Part shown: in pieces, positions 7,452 to 14,331 of the stretch
Layout of the letters: each line of letters starts with the position of its first letter
How positions within the stretch are numbered: the stretch's first letter is position 1
Assembly (NCBI GenBank): GCA_037968895.1
Contig: JBBKWJ010000320.1
Span: 1-14,398, forward strand
DNA length: 14,398 nt
Direction of reading: 5' to 3'
DNA from: JBBKWJ01 sp037968895
GTDB taxonomy: Bacteria; Actinomycetota; Acidimicrobiia; Acidimicrobiales; SZUA-35
The notes under the pieces: generated by a model
Database searches by the model: none
What the model was told of the DNA's origin: nothing
Seen by the model: the letters and a program-made list of their open reading frames with translations, nothing else
Translations under genes and position numbers: made by a program

Positions 7452-8294
7452 CTAGTCAGGCAAGTGCGAAACGTCGAAGACCTCGCCAATTCCGCCGAGC
7501 AGCAACGCAGATGCGTCTGACGGCGGTGACTCGAGGCGCGCTCGATAGCTCAGCGCCTCGACCAGGTTTACCGCGTCGCCGGTAATTCGAAGCTCGGTCT
7601 CGGATTCCCCTCCCCGAATAGTGACGTGGTCCTTGACCTCGATGACAAACGAGGTGGCTGGATTAGTTGCGTTGACCACGAGTTCGGCGACCAACTCGGG
7701 CTCGTCGTTCACTGCAAATGCCGGGCTCAACGCACTCACGTAACGGAGGCAGGCCGTGACCTCGTCGGCCTCGATCGGCGGCGTCATACCGAGCGGAAGA
7801 AGAATGTCTCGCTCATGAATCCACGAATCCCAAAGGGCGTGGTGGCTGACTGCGTTGATGCTGACATGGCCCGGTGGCGATTCAGCGAGCATATTCATCT
7901 CGTCGCCGGTCAATGACCGCAGGGTCGTGGCGAGCGCTACGGACGACGCGACGAACCGGTCGAGAGCGTCGGCTGCCGACACCTCACCCGCTTGAGCGAC
8001 GTGCGCGGCGGGCGAAGTAACTGGGTCGAACGTCGCGAGAAACTGCGTCGGCTGGCCTCTCAGCCCCGCTTGGATCGATGCCGCCCAGAACAAATTGGTA
8101 GTGACCAGGTGCAGCACGACATCTTTACTCGACCAGCCCTCGCAGCGGCTGGCGTGGTTCCATTGTCCCTCGTTCAATCCTCGAAGAGCGGCGGCTAACC
8201 GCGCTGATTGTCGAATGCATGGCTCAATGATCGCGGTCGGCGAACCGTCAAGGACAATGATTGGGTCGGCGCCATACCTTGGTCGTAGCTGCAT
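7452..8294 (-). CDS. Mycothiol-dependent maleylpyruvate isomerase family protein
   Basis: This 280-residue protein has an N-terminal DinB-like four-helix bundle of the MDMPI_N type (PF11716). The landmark is WNHASRCEGWSSKDVVLHLV (45-64), whose His62 is the first metal ligand. The second and third ligands of Corynebacterium maleylpyruvate isomerase are Glu and His four residues apart; here the matching pair appears to be Asp156 and His160 (ALWDSWIHERDILL), so Glu is replaced by Asp. Residues from about 190 to the end form a small alpha/beta SCP2-like domain (VELVVNATNPATSFVIEVKD, then ELRITGDAVNLVEALSYRA). Family members use a thiol cofactor such as mycothiol for isomerase or transferase reactions, and most have no known substrate. 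AAGGTG (8299-8304) lies four bases before the ATG. It supports an actinobacterial origin. Confidence 0.8.
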   Translation of the reverse strand: MQLRPRYGADPIIVLDGSPTAIIEPCIRQSARLAAALRGLNEGQWNHASRCEGWSSKDVVLHLVTTNLFWAASIQAGLRGQPTQFLATFDPVTSPAAHVAQAGEVSAADALDRFVASSVALATTLRSLTGDEMNMLAESPPGHVSINAVSHHALWDSWIHERDILLPLGMTPPIEADEVTACLRYVSALSPAFAVNDEPELVAELVVNATNPATSFVIEVKDHVTIRGGESETELRITGDAVNLVEALSYRARLESPPSDASALLLGGIGEVFDVSHLPD

Positions 8295-8339
8295 GCGGCA
8301 CCTTAGCGTTACTTGGGTCGCTCAGTGGCTACGAACGGG

Positions 8340-9200
8340 CTACGACCGGGAGTCAAACAGTTTCCGATCGGCATCCGTCATACAGGCGACGAGCCGATCT
8401 CCAAAGGCTGTCTGGTTCGCCTCGCCGACGCCACCCTCGAGGAAACGGGCATTCTTTGCTTCGCGGTTCATGCAAATGCGTGCCTCATCGGAGAATCCGT
8501 CTACACCACCTTGGTTGGCGAAGATGAGCTGAGGCACATTGAGGCATCGATACGCGGGACTCATGAGCTTCGAGGTGTCGTCGTCCGAGAATGCTTGAAC
8601 GACATCGGCGACCGCCGAGAAGTAGGTGCGCAGGATCTCGTCATTCTGATACACAACGTTCAAACACTGCTGCTCGTCTGGAGTCGGTTCGACGGGGATG
8701 ATTGTCGCCAGATACGACGCGCCGGGATAGCAGTAGGACATCGACTCGACGAACGCGCCAGCCGTTGCCGGCTCTTGTACCTCGCTGCGTTCGACCGCAA
8801 ATGACGCCCGCATCAATGCGGCGCCTGATGCTTCGGCAAAGGGGGTGAGGCATGCGGCCATCTCGGGCGGAAGCGATACTCCATTCACCTTGATCTCCGA
8901 GACCAAGGTGGCGGCGACGCCTTCCGGTCCGAGGCACTCGCTCGTGAATTTCGCGTAGCGATTCAATTGCTCAGGATTGGATGCTCGAGTGATGCTCTGG
9001 CCTGCCGTCGACATCGCAAGGAGGTCGGGGTTGGCGTCCATCCCGTTCGCGATACAGGTTGAAAACTCGTTGGCGACTGCCTCTTCGGGGCTGAGCGCCA
9101 CGGTGGTTACGACCGCAGCCTCATCAGGGGCCGAACACGCAGTCGCAAGAAAGAACAGAAGACCAGCAACGGCTGCGGTCGCTCGCGTTGGGTGTTTCAC
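8340..9200 (-). CDS. Secreted lipoprotein with repeated single-Cys helices, function unknown
   Basis: The best start is GTG at 9200, because GGGAGGG lies just upstream; the alternative TTG at 9215 would add five residues and sits beside that ribosome site. The 286-residue product opens with a basic tip (MKHPTR), a hydrophobic stretch (AAVAGLLFFLA) and a slightly relaxed lipobox A-T-A-C, so Cys22 is the likely lipidated residue. The mature part holds eight more cysteines in similar short contexts, each followed by a hydrophobic residue in a helix: STCIANGM, SECLGPEG, AACLTPFA, SYCYPG, QQCLNVVY, YRCLNVPQ, RICMN and VACMTD. This suggests a repeated helical unit, possibly paired by disulfides. 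I do not recognise the family. A strong promoter lies in the gap before it. It is read in the same direction as the Ldi-like gene upstream. Confidence 0.75.
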   Translation of the reverse strand: MKHPTRATAAVAGLLFFLATACSAPDEAAVVTTVALSPEEAVANEFSTCIANGMDANPDLLAMSTAGQSITRASNPEQLNRYAKFTSECLGPEGVAATLVSEIKVNGVSLPPEMAACLTPFAEASGAALMRASFAVERSEVQEPATAGAFVESMSYCYPGASYLATIIPVEPTPDEQQCLNVVYQNDEILRTYFSAVADVVQAFSDDDTSKLMSPAYRCLNVPQLIFANQGGVDGFSDEARICMNREAKNARFLEGGVGEANQTAFGDRLVACMTDADRKLFDSRS

Positions 9201-9245
9201 GAAGCCCTCCCTCAAGGATCGATTGTCCGCACGCTACCCGACCGC

Positions 9246-9275
9246 ACAGTACCGACCGGCGGACGAGGTCGTCAA
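9246..9275 (-). promoter_or_regulatory. Sigma-70-type promoter for the lipoprotein gene
   Basis: On the minus strand, a -35 box TTGACG (9270-9275) is separated by 18 bases from a -10 box TACTGT (9246-9251). Transcription would begin around 9239, giving a leader of about 40 bases that includes the GGGAGGG ribosome site before the GTG at 9200. The promoter lies entirely in the 101-base gap after the Ldi-like gene, so the lipoprotein gene can be expressed independently of it. Confidence 0.55.
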
Positions 9276-9301
9276 TGTACATCGGTCGTCGCATGCGATT
9301 T

Positions 9302-10759
9302 TTAGCGCGAGATGGTGAACGACATTGCGCTCAATGGCATCGAGATTCGAAGACCCGTTGCCGTTGGTTCGATGACGATGTTTGCGCCGCCAGATGCGTG
9401 CCATGACCCAGCGGGGTCGACGTCGGCGATTTCGAACGTCGTGCGTTCGTCGGAGGATTCGTGACTAGGAGCGGAACGAAGGTGGAGCGTGCCTTCTATC
9501 CACTCTGCCCGAGCGAATCCCATTGTGGGGAAGTCAACGCCGACAACCTGCGGGCTTGGTTGAAGCGGCGCTGCGGACAAACGCGTCCACGCACCAAGGG
9601 AGCTCGCCTCGGCTGCCGCCAGGAATGCGTTGAACTGGCCCCTCGGGTGCGCTTCGTCGAGCCCCATTCCCCAGGTGAACTCGGCCCGATCTAAGTCCCA
9701 AGTTGGCTCATAGGAAGCTTCGATTGCGGCTGCGAGCCGATGCGCTTGGTCATCAAGGCCCCAGTCCTTGCAAAGGATTAGGGCAGAACTGATGCCCCGA
9801 CCAGCAGGGAGTGGGGTGGGGATTTCGCCCCCAAGATTGAGGTCGGCGGCCGCTGCATCGAATAGGCGTCTGGCATCAGCGGGCTGCTGCGGCCCAGCGT
9901 AGAACGCAGTAGTCAGGTTGGCCCTGACCGGGAGGCGGTGATGGACACCGAGTGTCGGATCGTAATAGAACGTCGCGAGCGTTGGCAGCTCGTCGGTATC
10001 GAGATGTAGGTAGTGCTCGCGGGCGTACTGCCACCACGGATCGAATACTGTTTCGCCGTAGTTAGTGCCGTGTCGGTTGTCGTGCAGCCTCAGACCGAGG
10101 CCAGCTCCAGCCAGTCAAAATGGCCAGACCTTGGTGTTTTCTCAATGACACCCGATCGGCGCCGCCAGCCACTGCTTCGCGAGGTGGTCAGCTATCTGCG
10201 AGTGGGTCCATTGGTAGCCACCGTCTTGATCGGCGAACATCGTGAACGGTTCGTTCCAGCGGTCGTTAGTCGCGATCATCGACCGTATTCCGAGCAAGAC
10301 TAAGAAGAAGCCCTTGTAAAACAGCATTCCGTCTGCGGCGACGGGGTCGAGTTGGGTGCCGTATGGTTCGATGCCGTTTGCGGTCCAACCAGGAACGTCG
10401 TACTCGCCCCAGAGTTCGCGGGGAATGAACATTTGATAACGGTCGGGGTAGCGGCCCTGATCGGGGTCGTGCCCAAACTGGGTTAGCCAGTCAGCGGCAG
10501 ACCACCACTTCGTATGGCGCTCTATGAGCTGATCAAGAATCGCCACGTACTGTTCGGTCCATGCCGGAGTCTGGTGCGCCATGAGGCCCATCGCATACGA
10601 CGAATCGACGAGATCGAATCGATGCCAGCTCGCCATCGGTTCGTCTGATCGGTCATCCCAGTGCGGATGGGGCCGGCCGTCGCTATTCCAGTTGTCTTCG
10701 GTGTGTGCCTTGCGGTTGAGGTAACGCAACCAACCGAGCGAGCGTTCGGACAATTCCAT
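9302..10759 (-). CDS. Linalool dehydratase/isomerase-like (Ldi family) protein with two predicted selenocysteines (UGA at codons 206 and 215)
   Basis: One frame runs from ATG at 10759 to TAA at 9302 (485 codons), broken only by TGA at 10142-10144 and 10115-10117; I translated the whole stretch and found no other stop. The product matches the linalool dehydratase/isomerase (Ldi/LinD) alpha-barrel family: RYLNRK near the N-terminus, TPAWTEQYVAILDQL (64-78), PGWTANGIEPYG (123-134), the DGMLFYKG helix (143-150), and LRLHDNRHGTNYG after the second UGA. In LinD two active-site cysteines are nine residues apart in a C-E...C segment. Here the segment is U-E-N-T-K-V-W-P-F-U, with TGA at both Cys positions. 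The C-terminal 120 residues include VVGVDFPTMGFARAEW. The His after YKG in LinD is Phe151 here, so the substrate probably differs. No signal peptide is seen. The coincidence of both stops with catalytic cysteines argues strongly for selenocysteine rather than decay. Confidence 0.87.
10085..10117 (-). promoter_or_regulatory. Bacterial SECIS-like hairpin following the second in-frame UGA (UGA at 10115-10117)
   Basis: Immediately after this UGA the mRNA folds into a stem of TGGCCTC (10097-10103) with GAGGCTG (10085-10091): five Watson-Crick pairs topped by the loop GGUCU (10092-10096), and two G-U pairs at the base. The loop starts 19 bases after the UGA. Bacterial SECIS elements need a short stem, a guanine in the first two loop positions and a spacing in this range. 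As remembered, E. coli fdhF has the same GGUCU at the same distance. SelB would bind it to insert selenocysteine at codon 215. Confidence 0.75.
10117..10144 (-). promoter_or_regulatory. Candidate, less typical SECIS hairpin following the first in-frame UGA (UGA at 10142-10144)
   Basis: After the first UGA a weaker fold is possible: AAAA (10137-10140) pairs with UUUU (10117-10120), then an internal loop, then CCA (10132-10134) pairs with UGG (10124-10126). The apical loop AGGUC has G in its second position, and the same GGUCU string as at the second site is present. The loop begins only 11 bases after the UGA, shorter than usual, and the upper stem has three pairs, so recoding here may be weaker or use another structure. 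Confidence 0.4.
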
Positions 10760-10766
10760 TCAATAG

Positions 10767-10796
10767 AGGTTACGCGACTGCTTGGCAAGCTGCCAA
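10767..10796 (-). promoter_or_regulatory. Promoter for the Ldi-like gene, overlapping a palindromic operator candidate
   Basis: On the minus strand, -35 TTGGCA (10791-10796) lies 18 bases from -10 TAACCT (10767-10772), which ends seven bases before the ATG at 10759. That spacing predicts a leaderless transcript, which explains the absence of a Shine-Dalgarno. The -35 box is one arm of a perfect inverted repeat, TTGGCA-AGC-TGCCAA (10782-10796), a plausible repressor site. Confidence 0.55.
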
Positions 10797-10866
10797 AGTA
10801 GAGTCTTGACCGACTGACTTAAGGGATTCAGACCCTGTTCTTCAAGCAGTCGAGTTGGGATTATCG

Positions 10867-10879
10867 GGACGGAACGTCC
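10867..10879 (+). repeat. Small inverted repeat upstream of the RND transporter gene
   Basis: GGACG-GAA-CGTCC forms a 5-bp inverted repeat about 45 bases before the RND start codon, followed by TATAGA (10882-10887), which could be a -10 box. A matching -35 (TTGGGA, 10855-10860) is 21 bases away, wider than usual. It may be an operator or a weak leader hairpin. Confidence 0.3.
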
Positions 10880-10923
10880 GGTATAGACGGTCAATTGCGT
10901 GACGCGCGAATGGGGAGACAATC

Positions 10924-13920
10924 ATGGAACAAATCTGGCGAACACTCGGGACATCACTCGGTAAGCAGTGGCGGCTGGTTGTCGTTGGTCTCGTTGTGGT
11001 CACGGGCGTCTTGGCTCTGGGAGCCACGCAGATCGAATTCGCGACAGGACAAGACAGCTACCTCAACCCCGAATCTCAGATCGCGATTGACAACGTCGAG
11101 TATCAGGGCAACTTCGGCGGCGAGACGGTGATTCTCCTTTTCACCGCTCAAGACGGAGCCGATGTCGATGTTTCCGATCTCTTTGCGGGGAACAACCTTG
11201 CCGAACTTGAACGACTAAACGCTGAGCTCGCGACGGTCGCTGAGGTGTACTCGGTTGTCACGCCGCTGACCTCGCTGGGCTTCAGCTCCGAACTCGTCTC
11301 TGGCGGCGCCGGTTCGAGCGCCCTCATCTCGGCCGCAGCACGTGACACGACTGGCGTCGAGGCACGAAACGCAGACATAGGTATTGCTCTCGCTCGGCTT
11401 GGCGCATCTGGTGAAGCCGTCATCGGGAACCCCGACTACAACGACCTTCTGATTTTCGGCAACGACAACTTCACGCTCGATGGCAATACGCCGGTGCCGC
11501 CAGCTGACGAAGACCGTGCAATTCGCCTCTCCCTCGCTTCTACATTCCCGAACCAGCAGACCGCAGTCGGCGGCATCGTGCTCGCAGGCAATGCCTCGCT
11601 CGATGAACAAACAATCGGCACTGAGGCCGTTGTCGAAATCCTCGACACCGCTTCTTTCGAAGGTTTCGACCTCACAGTCACAGGCTCGCCTGTCTATCTG
11701 GCGGAAATAAACAACTACCTCAAAGGCGGCATGCTGACCCTCGGGTTGGCTGCGCTGGCCGTCATGGCGGTCATCCTTGCCCTCATCTTCCGGGTTCGAT
11801 GGCGCCTGCTGCCTCTACTGGCCGTGCTCGTTGGTGTCGCCTGGACATTCTCGTTGCTCGGTCTGATCGGTATTGACCTTTCGCTCGTCACGATTTCTGG
11901 CCTGCCGATTCTGATCGGTCTTGGCATCGATTTCGCTATCCAGATTCACAATCGGATCGACGAAGAGATCACGCTCGACCACGACCAGCATCCGATCGCC
12001 GAGAGCGTCGCGAATGTTGCGCCACCGCTGATTGCAGCGACAGTCACTGGCGTCCTCGCCTTCATGGCACTCCGGATTTCGAAGGTGCCGATGATCCGAG
12101 ACTTCGGTGTTCTTCTTGCTGTCGGCGTCGTCGTACTGGTCATCGTCGGAATTGTGATTCCCGCTGCGGCCCTGGGAATGCGCGAATCGAAGAAACCAAC
12201 AACCGAGCGCGAACCGTCAATCGTTGAACGTCTTGTCGTGAAGCTGGGTGGCTTGCCCACAACCGTCGCTCTGCCGCTCGTTGCGCTTGCGGTCGCCGTC
12301 TTTGTCGGTGGCGTATTGGTCGAGGGTCGGACGAAGATCGAATCTGACCCTGTTCGCTGGATCGACCAGGGTAGTGAAACCGTCGCCGACATAAATCGGC
12401 TCGAGGATGCAACCGGCTTTGGTACCACGTTGGGGGTGCTCGTTTCGGCGAACAACGTGTACGACCAAGGCGTCGTCGACTTGATCCACGAATTCACGCT
12501 CGATGCCGAGGCCCGTCCCGAGGTCGTCTCAACTTCCAGCCTCGTGAACACGATGGGGAAAATCATTCAGGTTGAAGGGGCATCGGTCATTCCGCCGACG
12601 AGCGACGACATAGTGGCGGCTGCTGCTGTGATGCCTGACGACATTTCTCGACTGCTGGTCTCACCTGATCTCACGTCGGCCCAGGTCAATCTGCGACTCG
12701 CTCCGTCGAGCCTCGAAGACCGAGCGGTACTCGTCGACTCACTCCGGGAAGACCTTGCCGTCAAGATCGCGGCCCTCGATATAGAGGCAGACAGCATCTT
12801 GCGAACCGATCTTCCTGAGGGGCAAGATGTAGTTCGGGCAACACCAGCTGGTCTTGCGACGGTCGGGATTGGTTTGCTTGACAACCTCTCGGCGAATAGG
12901 GCCAACCTCACATACCTTGCGCTAGCGCTTGCTGGCCTTTTCCTTGTGCTTCGATTCCGGAGTCTGCCCAGAGCGCTTCTCGCGCTCGTTCCTGTCCTCT
13001 TGGCAGTCGGTGTGTCATCGCTCGTGGTTGGTCTCTCGGGGATCAAACTGAGTCCGCTTACCACGGTCAGCGGACCACTCGTGATAGCGACTTGTGCTGA
13101 GTTCTCGGTGCTTATCCTTGGCCGCTATTTGGAGGAGCGTCAGCGTGGGTTGGCGCCTCGCGAGGCGAGCGACACCGCGGCGAGCCGCACTGGCCGTGCA
13201 TTCTTCACCTCGGCCATGACCACCATCGGCGGGTTTGCGGTGCTGATTGGATCGGCGCTACCTCTCCTGCGTGACTTCGGAATCATCGTGACGCTAAACG
13301 TCGCGATTGCGCTTATTGCCGCCCTCGTAGTCATGCCACCTCTGGCCGTTTGGGTCGATCAGCGAGGCTTCCTCGGTACCGAAGAAAACCCTGCCTCAAT
13401 TGAGTCGTCGGTGAGACTTGCGGCCCCTATGCCGGGCACGCAGATGTACGGTGCAATCATCGGCGTCGTTGTGCTGCTCGCTGCCGCCATTGGGGTGTAC
13501 GCCGCCGCCGATACGTCGACAGGCAAAGCGAACGCCGTGAGCTATGTCGCGACGCCGCTGCCGACGACGACCACAATGGCCACGACGACAACCGCCGCGG
13601 CAGAGACGACAACCACGGTTGAGGGGCAGGAAGCACCAGTCGGACCTCTCATCGACCCAACGCCGTTCGGTACCGATCGCCCTGAGGGGCTAATTGAATC
13701 GGTTCTGTTCGACCTCTTCGCTGGTCAGGATGTTGAACCGAACGTGGCGAACTGTGCGATCGAGACTCTGCTTACACGTACAACAACCGATGAACTGATT
13801 GCGCTCGGTGTCGCGACGGTTGAACCCGAAGCGGTTGCTCTAATCAATCAGGCTGCGCTCGATTGTGGCATCGATCAGAGTGCCATTGACGCGGCGATTG
13901 AGGTGCAGCGAGGAGGCTAA
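10924..13920 (+). CDS. RND superfamily transporter (MMPL/HAE3 type) with extra C-terminal helix and exported tail
   Basis: This 998-residue membrane transporter has the two-fold RND layout. TM1 is at about 19-37, followed by a large extracytoplasmic loop to about 265 and a helix block (266-292, 296-345, 367-385, 390-419). Then come helix 444-468, a second loop to about 655, and a second helix block (659-815). GIDLSLVTISGLPILIGLGI followed by DFAIQIHNRIDE is typical of MMPL/HAE3 members, which export lipids, hopanoids or hydrophobic compounds by proton motive force. Unusually, residues 842-862 form an additional helix followed by a Thr-rich linker (about 879-901, runs of TTTT) and a domain of about 95 residues with two cysteines (NCAIETLL, LDCGIDQ), which topology places outside the cell. 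GGGGAG (10912-10917) lies six bases before the ATG. The gene is divergent from the Ldi-like gene. The substrate is unknown. Confidence 0.9.
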   Translation: MEQIWRTLGTSLGKQWRLVVVGLVVVTGVLALGATQIEFATGQDSYLNPESQIAIDNVEYQGNFGGETVILLFTAQDGADVDVSDLFAGNNLAELERLNAELATVAEVYSVVTPLTSLGFSSELVSGGAGSSALISAAARDTTGVEARNADIGIALARLGASGEAVIGNPDYNDLLIFGNDNFTLDGNTPVPPADEDRAIRLSLASTFPNQQTAVGGIVLAGNASLDEQTIGTEAVVEILDTASFEGFDLTVTGSPVYLAEINNYLKGGMLTLGLAALAVMAVILALIFRVRWRLLPLLAVLVGVAWTFSLLGLIGIDLSLVTISGLPILIGLGIDFAIQIHNRIDEEITLDHDQHPIAESVANVAPPLIAATVTGVLAFMALRISKVPMIRDFGVLLAVGVVVLVIVGIVIPAAALGMRESKKPTTEREPSIVERLVVKLGGLPTTVALPLVALAVAVFVGGVLVEGRTKIESDPVRWIDQGSETVADINRLEDATGFGTTLGVLVSANNVYDQGVVDLIHEFTLDAEARPEVVSTSSLVNTMGKIIQVEGASVIPPTSDDIVAAAAVMPDDISRLLVSPDLTSAQVNLRLAPSSLEDRAVLVDSLREDLAVKIAALDIEADSILRTDLPEGQDVVRATPAGLATVGIGLLDNLSANRANLTYLALALAGLFLVLRFRSLPRALLALVPVLLAVGVSSLVVGLSGIKLSPLTTVSGPLVIATCAEFSVLILGRYLEERQRGLAPREASDTAASRTGRAFFTSAMTTIGGFAVLIGSALPLLRDFGIIVTLNVAIALIAALVVMPPLAVWVDQRGFLGTEENPASIESSVRLAAPMPGTQMYGAIIGVVVLLAAAIGVYAAADTSTGKANAVSYVATPLPTTTTMATTTTAAAETTTTVEGQEAPVGPLIDPTPFGTDRPEGLIESVLFDLFAGQDVEPNVANCAIETLLTRTTTDELIALGVATVEPEAVALINQAALDCGIDQSAIDAAIEVQRGG

Positions 13921-13952
13921 CCTCTTGGTCTCGGGAATCTTTCGAAAGTCCA

Positions 13953-13958
13953 TACGGT
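13953..13958 (+). promoter_or_regulatory. Possible -10 box for a leaderless glutaredoxin-like transcript
   Basis: TACGGT fits the TANNNT pattern and ends ten bases before the ATG at 13969, which itself has no Shine-Dalgarno. A TTGGTC at 13925-13930 is a poor -35 at a 22-base spacing. The alternative is read-through from the RND gene 48 bases upstream. Confidence 0.3.
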
Positions 13959-13968
13959 TTCCGTCATC

Positions 13969-14331
13969 ATGAATCGCCGAGAGCTTTCCGATGCCAAAGC
14001 CGAGACGTCCGAGATTGTTGTCTACTGGCGTCCCGGCTGCGGATTCTGTTCGTCGCTGCGTTCGCAACTCGATCGACGAGGCGTACCCCATCGGGTGGTC
14101 AATATCTGGGATACGCCTGCAGCCCTCGAACGTGTCCGGGCGATCACCGGGGGAGACGAGACTGTTCCGACCGTCGAAGTCGGCCCGGTGAGTCTGGTGA
14201 ATCCAGGAGTCGACGAGGTCCTTGCGGCTGCGCTAGTACACGCACCGGATGCCGTTCCCGATAGCTACGAAGCGCCTCAAATGGGGCGCGTTGGTCGAAT
14301 GATGACTCGGATTCTGGGCGGCGCGAGCTAG
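13969..14331 (+). CDS. Glutaredoxin-like (mycoredoxin-type) thiol-disulfide oxidoreductase
   Basis: This 120-residue protein has a single glutaredoxin fold. Strand EIVVYWRPG leads into the active site C-G-F-C at residues about 24-27, and the cis-Pro motif is T-V-P-T (near 67). The region GDETVPTVEVG binds the thiol substrate in this family. The small size, W before RPGCGFC, and the actinobacterial setting fit the mycoredoxin/NrdH-like group, which reduces mixed disulfides with mycothiol or takes electrons from thioredoxin reductase. A tail of about 30 residues follows the core (EAPQMGRVGRMMTRILGG) and may be an amphipathic helix. It is cytoplasmic, with no signal peptide. The ATG is the first in-frame start and lacks a ribosome site. 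Which protein it serves is not shown. Confidence 0.85.
   Translation: MNRRELSDAKAETSEIVVYWRPGCGFCSSLRSQLDRRGVPHRVVNIWDTPAALERVRAITGGDETVPTVEVGPVSLVNPGVDEVLAAALVHAPDAVPDSYEAPQMGRVGRMMTRILGGAS

Noticed and set aside
9201..9215. TTG at 9215 as the start of the lipoprotein gene
   Set aside because: It lies at the edge of the GGGAGGG ribosome site, which is correctly spaced for the GTG at 9200.
9302..9667. A separate 121-residue minus-strand gene starting at ATG 9667, with a second separate gene at 10142-10759
   Set aside because: Both are in the same frame and parts of one Ldi-like protein. The 474 bases between them are fully open apart from the second TGA and carry family sequence, so splitting them is an artefact of treating TGA as a stop.
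10100..10160. Frameshift or pseudogene at the interruption of the Ldi-like gene
   Set aside because: No frame change is needed: the same frame continues on both sides. There are no other stops, and the TGAs sit exactly on the catalytic cysteine positions.
11946..13064. Long open frames on the minus strand inside the RND transporter gene
   Set aside because: They are low-complexity Arg/Ser/Thr-rich mirror frames of a coding strand, with no recognisable family; the plus frame is a clear RND protein.
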